DNA from: Leeuwenhoekiella sp. MAR_2009_132
Lineage (GTDB): Bacteria > Bacteroidota > Bacteroidia > Flavobacteriales > Flavobacteriaceae
Direction of reading: 5' to 3'
Assembly: GCF_000687915.1 (NCBI RefSeq)
Contig: NZ_JHZY01000002.1
Coordinates: forward strand, 434,001 to 498,000
DNA: 64,000 nucleotides
Below the pieces are notes generated by a model. That model was given only the letters and a program-made list of their open reading frames with translations. It was not told the origin of the DNA and ran no database searches. Both the position numbers and the translations under genes were made by a program. Shown here in pieces: positions 59,872 to 64,000 of the stretch (the stretch's first letter is position 1; each line of letters starts with the position of its first letter).

Positions 59872-61806
59872 TTGACACGAGAACGTATCGTAATACAAAA
59901 TATAGAGCCCCAATTACAAAATGGTGAGTTTTTTATAAAAAGAGTAGTAGGAGAGTTAATTGAGGTAACCGCAGATGTACTGGGAGACGGTCACGACGTA
60001 TTACAAGCAGAAATTTGTTACAAGTGGGAGCATTCTAAAAACTGGGAAACGATACGGCTAACACCTCTAGAGAATGATGTGTATACCGGTGTATTCAATG
60101 TTGAAAACCAGGGTTTTTATGATTATAAAGTTAGTGGTTGGATAGATCACGCCTTAAACTGGCAGCACGGTATTGAAGCAAAACTAAAGGATGGTCAATA
60201 CGTGAAGAGTGAGTTGTTAGATGGTATTCAGTATATAAAAGCCATTGAAAAGCAGCTTGATAAGGAGGGCAAGAAGTATTTAAAAAATGCTAAGGAAGCT
60301 TTTGCAGATGAAGCGCGTTATGATGAGGCTATAACAATAGCGAAATCTGGTGATTTACACCAAATATTTTTAGACAATCCTACCCGCAAATTTGCTAAAG
60401 ACAGTAAGGTACTTCAGGTTTATGTAGACCGAAAAAAGGCTGGTTTTAGTACCTGGTATGAGTTTTTCCCCAGATCAGCGAGTGAAGTGCCCGGTAAGCA
60501 CGGTACGTTTAAAGATTGTGAGCGTTTATTGCCTCGCGTTGCAGCTATGGGGTTTGATACATTGTATTTTCCTCCCATACATCCCATAGGAGAAGTAAAC
60601 CGAAAAGGAAAAAATAACGCTGTTAATGCTGCTGAAGGAGATAGCGGTGTGCCGTGGGGAATAGGTTCTAAATTTGGAGGTCATAAAGCGATACATCCTG
60701 AATTAGGTTCTGAGAAAGACTTTAAACATTTAATTAAGAAGGCAGATGAGATGGGGATTGAAATTGCTATGGATCTTGCGTTTCAGGCAGCACCAGATCA
60801 TCCTTACCTTAAGGAGCACCCATCGTGGTTTAAGAAACGACCAGATGGTACAATGCAATATGCAGAAAACCCGCCTAAAAAATATCAGGATATTGTAAAC
60901 TTCAATTGGGAATCTGATGACTTCAAAGAGTTGTGGAAAGAGCTTTTGAGTGTAGCTTTTTATTGGATAGATTTAGGAATAAAGATCTTTAGAGTAGATA
61001 ATCCGCATACCAAGCCATTTTATTTCTGGAACTGGTTTATTTCAGAAATTAAGAAAAAGCATCCAGATGTGTTGTTTTTAGCTGAAGCATTCTCCAGACC
61101 TAAAGTGATGCAGCAACTAGGTAAAGAAGGTTATAGCCAGTCTTATACTTATTTTACGTGGAGAACCAGCAAACACGAGCTAACGCAGTATATGACTGAA
61201 TTAACACAAACCAAACAAAAAGAATACTACAGGCCTAATTTTTGGCCCAATACACCAGATATAAATCCCTATCATTTACAAGGAGCAAATGAAGCACAGC
61301 ATTTAATTAGATATGCACTAGCTGCAACGATGAGCGGAAATATAGGGCTGTATGGTCCTGTTTATGAGTTTATGGTTACAGATGCAGTACCGGGAAAAGA
61401 AGAGTATTATAATTCTGAAAAGTATCAAATTCAGCATTGGGATTGGAACACAGATAATAAGCTTATTCGAGTGATTTCAAAAATTAATGCAATACGTAAG
61501 GAGCAGACGGCATTGCAGCAAACTAATAATATTAGATTTTGTGACATTGGTAATGAAGGTCTTATCGCCTATTATAAATGGGATCAGGATATGACTAACG
61601 AACTTCTAATTGTTGTAAGTCTTGACCCGTATTACAAACAAGCAGGAAAACTACGGTTACCCTATGAATTAATGCGTCACACCCCGGGCGCCCACATTAT
61701 GGTAAAGGATTTAATTACAGACAGTACGTATCACTGGAATGAAGAATGGAATTATATTGAATTGCACCCATCATTGCCTTTTCATATTTTTCAGATTTTC
61801 AGGTAA
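59872..61806 (+). CDS. glgE: Alpha-1,4-glucan:maltose-1-phosphate maltosyltransferase
   Basis: Adds maltose from maltose-1-phosphate to alpha-glucan chains; 644 residues, cytosolic, GH13_3 family. The N-terminal domain (1-120) starts RIVIQNIEPQLQNGEFFIKR. The catalytic barrel has the nucleophile Asp376 in FRVDNPHTKP, the acid/base Glu405 in FLAEAFSRPK, and DTLYFPPIHPIG near the start. It begins at TTG, since no in-frame ATG occurs before the domain. It heads the GlgE operon, 35 bp before the maltokinase. Confidence 0.95.
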   Translation: MTRERIVIQNIEPQLQNGEFFIKRVVGELIEVTADVLGDGHDVLQAEICYKWEHSKNWETIRLTPLENDVYTGVFNVENQGFYDYKVSGWIDHALNWQHGIEAKLKDGQYVKSELLDGIQYIKAIEKQLDKEGKKYLKNAKEAFADEARYDEAITIAKSGDLHQIFLDNPTRKFAKDSKVLQVYVDRKKAGFSTWYEFFPRSASEVPGKHGTFKDCERLLPRVAAMGFDTLYFPPIHPIGEVNRKGKNNAVNAAEGDSGVPWGIGSKFGGHKAIHPELGSEKDFKHLIKKADEMGIEIAMDLAFQAAPDHPYLKEHPSWFKKRPDGTMQYAENPPKKYQDIVNFNWESDDFKELWKELLSVAFYWIDLGIKIFRVDNPHTKPFYFWNWFISEIKKKHPDVLFLAEAFSRPKVMQQLGKEGYSQSYTYFTWRTSKHELTQYMTELTQTKQKEYYRPNFWPNTPDINPYHLQGANEAQHLIRYALAATMSGNIGLYGPVYEFMVTDAVPGKEEYYNSEKYQIQHWDWNTDNKLIRVISKINAIRKEQTALQQTNNIRFCDIGNEGLIAYYKWDQDMTNELLIVVSLDPYYKQAGKLRLPYELMRHTPGAHIMVKDLITDSTYHWNEEWNYIELHPSLPFHIFQIFR

Positions 61807-61841
61807 TACAGCTAACATTTAAAACTAACAAAGACATAAAT

Positions 61842-63479
61842 ATGAGTCAGGATATTCACGGAGAGGGGAGTTTTTTAATACACTATGATGTAGAATGGAA
61901 AAACCTATTAGAAGAAGAGCGCTTTAGAAAAGAGCTCTGTGAGAATATCCTTGAGCACTATATTTTAAATCAACGCTGGTATGGTGGCAAGGCAAGTGCG
62001 TTAAAGTATATAGAAATTATTGATGATTTTCCTATAGAGCGTGAAGGAGATCTTTTTTATGGTATCGTCCTTGAAGTGAATTACAAGGAAGCTTTTGTTC
62101 AAAATTATTTTCTTCCTATAGCATTTGTTACAGACGCAGACCTAATAGGTGATAAATATATTGTGCGCATAAAATTAAACGGAGTCGATGGCTATCTCGT
62201 TGATGCACTTATTTTAGAATCATTTAGAAAGCAAATATTTGAAAAAATACTCGAGGGTGATAAGTTTAAATATAAAGAAGTAGCCTACAGACGAGGGCGT
62301 ACTAATGATGCTAAAAGTTATGAGAGTAGCAGACTTATGGGGGTTGAGCAAAGCAACACCTCAATAATTTACAATGATAAGTACATTCTAAAAATTTTTA
62401 GAAGGGTTTATGTAGATGAAAATCCCGATTATGAGATAAGTAAATACTTAACGATGAAGGGGACATTTATAAATACCCCAAAATATCTAGGAAGTATTAC
62501 ACTGCGTTTTAGTAATAAAAATGTCATTACATTAGGCTTACTTCAGGCTTTAGTGCCTAATCAAGGTGATGCGTGGGAGTTTTTTACACACGAACTCAAA
62601 CTTATATTTGAAGAATTATCAAGACAAAAACCAAATGTAGACTCCCTGCAAGTCACTAAGTATTTGGAGCAAATACCTATAGATCAGATTCCTTCAGAAA
62701 TTTTAGCCTGGTGTCCTCAAAGTTTTTTTACAGACGTGGCACAAATAGCAAAGCGTACCGCCCAGATGCATATTGCGCTGGGTTCAGAACGGTCTAACAC
62801 AGCGTTTACACCTCAGGCTTTTGGAAATGATTATACCGTATGGTTAAAAAACCGACTTATTTATCAGTTTGAAAACCGAATAAATCTAGTTGAGAATAAT
62901 ATTTATAAGCTTAGTGGTTTAGCGCTTGAATTAGCTGAAGAACTGCTGAGTAAGAAAAAAATAATACGGAAACAGCTTCTTGATTTTGACGAGGATAAGT
63001 TAAAAAGTGAGCGCATACGCATTCACGGGGATTATCATCTGGGGCAAATTTTAGTTCAGGGTCACGATTTTTACATCATAGATTTTGAAGGTGAGCCAGA
63101 GAGCACTATTAGAGATCGTAAAGTAAAGCAACCTCCTATTAAAGACATTGCAGGCATCTTTAGGTCTTTTAATTATGCTATATATGCCACCATATTTAAT
63201 AATGAGAACGAATTAGATTTAAGTCAGGATGCACTTTTTAAAATAGCTGATGTTTTATACAGTCATATCGTAGGGGTATTCCTAAAGACGTATATCACAG
63301 AAGTTCAAACAGCCAATTTAAACATAGGCTACATAAAAGAAATCGAATTTTTATTGCAATATTGCCTGCTTGAAAAAGCAGTATATGAGCTGGGTTATGA
63401 GCTCAATGCCAGACCTACCTGGGCAATTATTCCTTTAAAAGGAATCTCAAATATACTTAACCAACAAAATTATGAGTAA
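61842..63479 (+). CDS. mak: Maltokinase
   Basis: Makes maltose-1-phosphate, the donor used by GlgE; 545 residues, cytosolic. It has the kinase-like fold with a Mak N-terminal cap (1-150) and the catalytic loop HGDYHLGQ (His395, Asp397). The metal-binding DFEGEP (Asp414) replaces the protein-kinase DFG. It is stand-alone and not fused to trehalose synthase. It overlaps the glgB start by 8 bp, showing tight coupling. An aminoglycoside-phosphotransferase label is the usual generic alternative, but the operon makes maltokinase the best call. Confidence 0.92.
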   Translation: MSQDIHGEGSFLIHYDVEWKNLLEEERFRKELCENILEHYILNQRWYGGKASALKYIEIIDDFPIEREGDLFYGIVLEVNYKEAFVQNYFLPIAFVTDADLIGDKYIVRIKLNGVDGYLVDALILESFRKQIFEKILEGDKFKYKEVAYRRGRTNDAKSYESSRLMGVEQSNTSIIYNDKYILKIFRRVYVDENPDYEISKYLTMKGTFINTPKYLGSITLRFSNKNVITLGLLQALVPNQGDAWEFFTHELKLIFEELSRQKPNVDSLQVTKYLEQIPIDQIPSEILAWCPQSFFTDVAQIAKRTAQMHIALGSERSNTAFTPQAFGNDYTVWLKNRLIYQFENRINLVENNIYKLSGLALELAEELLSKKKIIRKQLLDFDEDKLKSERIRIHGDYHLGQILVQGHDFYIIDFEGEPESTIRDRKVKQPPIKDIAGIFRSFNYAIYATIFNNENELDLSQDALFKIADVLYSHIVGVFLKTYITEVQTANLNIGYIKEIEFLLQYCLLEKAVYELGYELNARPTWAIIPLKGISNILNQQNYE

Positions 63480-64000
63480 CGTACACGTTTATAGTCTTTT
63501 TTCTGACTTTGATATTGATCTTTTCAAAGCGGGAAAACATTTTAGACTTTATGAAAAATTGGGTTCACATCCTACAATCGTTAATGGCGTGAAGGGAACT
63601 TATTTTGCAGTCTGGGCACCTAGTGCAAAAGCAGTTTCTGTTATTGGTGATTTTAATTTTTGGATAGAAGGTGATCACAAGCTTAATGTACGTTGGGACG
63701 GCAGTGGTATTTGGGAAGGTTTTATTCCGGGTGTAGCGGCTGGCACAATCTATAAATATAAGATACAGTCTACTAATAACGATATTAAAACTGAAAAAGC
63801 AGATCCTTTTGCACGTAGAGCAGAACACCCGCCCAAGACAGCATCTGTAGTTTATGAAGCAGATTACAAGTGGAAGGATAAGAAGTGGATGGCAAACCGA
63901 AGCACTAAAAATGCATTAAACGCTCCGATTTCTGTTTATGAAGTTCATTTAAGCTCCTGGAGAAAAACAGGAGAAGAAAACCGAAGTCTCAGCTATACAG
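63472..64000 (+). CDS. glgB: 1,4-alpha-glucan branching enzyme (partial, C-terminus off the right edge)
   Basis: Introduces alpha-1,6 branches in glycogen. Only the first 176 codons are in the window, starting at the ATG at 63472, inside the maltokinase stop region. The CBM48/E-set N-terminal domain is seen: GTYFAVWAPSAKAVSVIGDF at about residues 43-62, then FNFW, GIWEGFIPGV and YKYKI. The start of the barrel (PISVYEVHLSSWRK) is reached near residue 158. With glgE and maltokinase it completes a GlgE-type glucan pathway; treS may follow outside the window. Confidence 0.93.
   Translation, partial: MSNVHVYSLFSDFDIDLFKAGKHFRLYEKLGSHPTIVNGVKGTYFAVWAPSAKAVSVIGDFNFWIEGDHKLNVRWDGSGIWEGFIPGVAAGTIYKYKIQSTNNDIKTEKADPFARRAEHPPKTASVVYEADYKWKDKKWMANRSTKNALNAPISVYEVHLSSWRKTGEENRSLSYT

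Noticed and set aside
63565..63828. Minus-strand frame inside glgB
   Set aside because: It is antisense to the well-supported CBM48 domain; the Cys-rich translation is an artefact.
1..64000. tRNA, rRNA and known riboswitches
   Set aside because: No cloverleaf with TTCGA-type arms, rRNA segments or recognisable riboswitch cores were noticed by eye; a dedicated covariance search would be decisive.

Overview
The window looks like a piece of a marine-type Flavobacteriaceae (Bacteroidota) chromosome. The reasons are AT-rich, tightly packed genes; repeated -7 promoter boxes of the Bacteroidota form TAnnTTTG with no Shine-Dalgarno sequences; frequent TTG/GTG starts; and flavobacterial families (PG_1098-type methyltransferase, HYC_CC_PP-type protein, DUF4159, DUF3347 copper proteins, VGIGTTTP-type secreted fibre proteins). 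The genus cannot be told from sequence reading alone. No rRNA, tRNA, CRISPR array, insertion sequence or prophage was seen.

Layout. 1-4002 (minus): a thiol-redox group (2-Cys peroxiredoxin, thioredoxin, a small DUF6952-like protein, Tpx, partial diacylglycerol/undecaprenol kinase) and an NhaC-type Na+/H+ antiporter. 4289-11123 (plus): three tandem, paralogous secreted proteins with head repeats like those of trimeric autotransporters but no membrane anchor. 11193-14977: dihydrolipoyl dehydrogenase, quinone oxidoreductase, and an asymmetric tandem ABC ATPase. 15178-20107: a multi-PAS hybrid histidine kinase, a pseudo-receiver/Hpt protein and a CheY-like regulator. 20216-21214: a medium-chain oxidoreductase. 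21311-33364: an eight-gene copper/silver efflux cluster (HYC_CC_PP protein, CusA, TolC, DUF3347 lipoprotein, CopA, PepSY, DUF305, CusB). 33570-34664: a KAS III-like enzyme.

34939-42305 is a light-sensing operon: CheB/CheR/histidine-kinase fusion, bacteriophytochrome kinase, two receiver-only regulators, and a heme oxygenase that would make the biliverdin chromophore. Genes are 1-11 bp apart or overlap. It meets head-on a minus-strand operon (42302-45739: PG_1098-type methyltransferase, AI-2E family protein, TrmH-type methyltransferase, DUF4159). Then come a VOC protein, lysA, a LON-substrate-binding-domain protein and sucC. 49821-50731 holds two tandem small secreted paralogues. xerD and aroQ flank four tandem beta-barrel genes (51790-54719). 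55203-59692 holds a Dph6-like ATPase, a second lpdA, a uracil-DNA glycosylase family protein, a lipoprotein and two MsrB enzymes (one cytosolic, one lipoprotein). The right end (59872-64000) is a GlgE-pathway operon: glgE, maltokinase, and glgB running off the edge.

The points most worth a second look are the anchorless fibre-protein trio with its duplicated upstream element and swapped C-terminal tips; the ABC ATPase whose two halves lost exactly complementary motifs; the Glu-substituted pseudo-receiver fused to an Hpt domain; and the phytochrome operon led by a CheB/CheR kinase.
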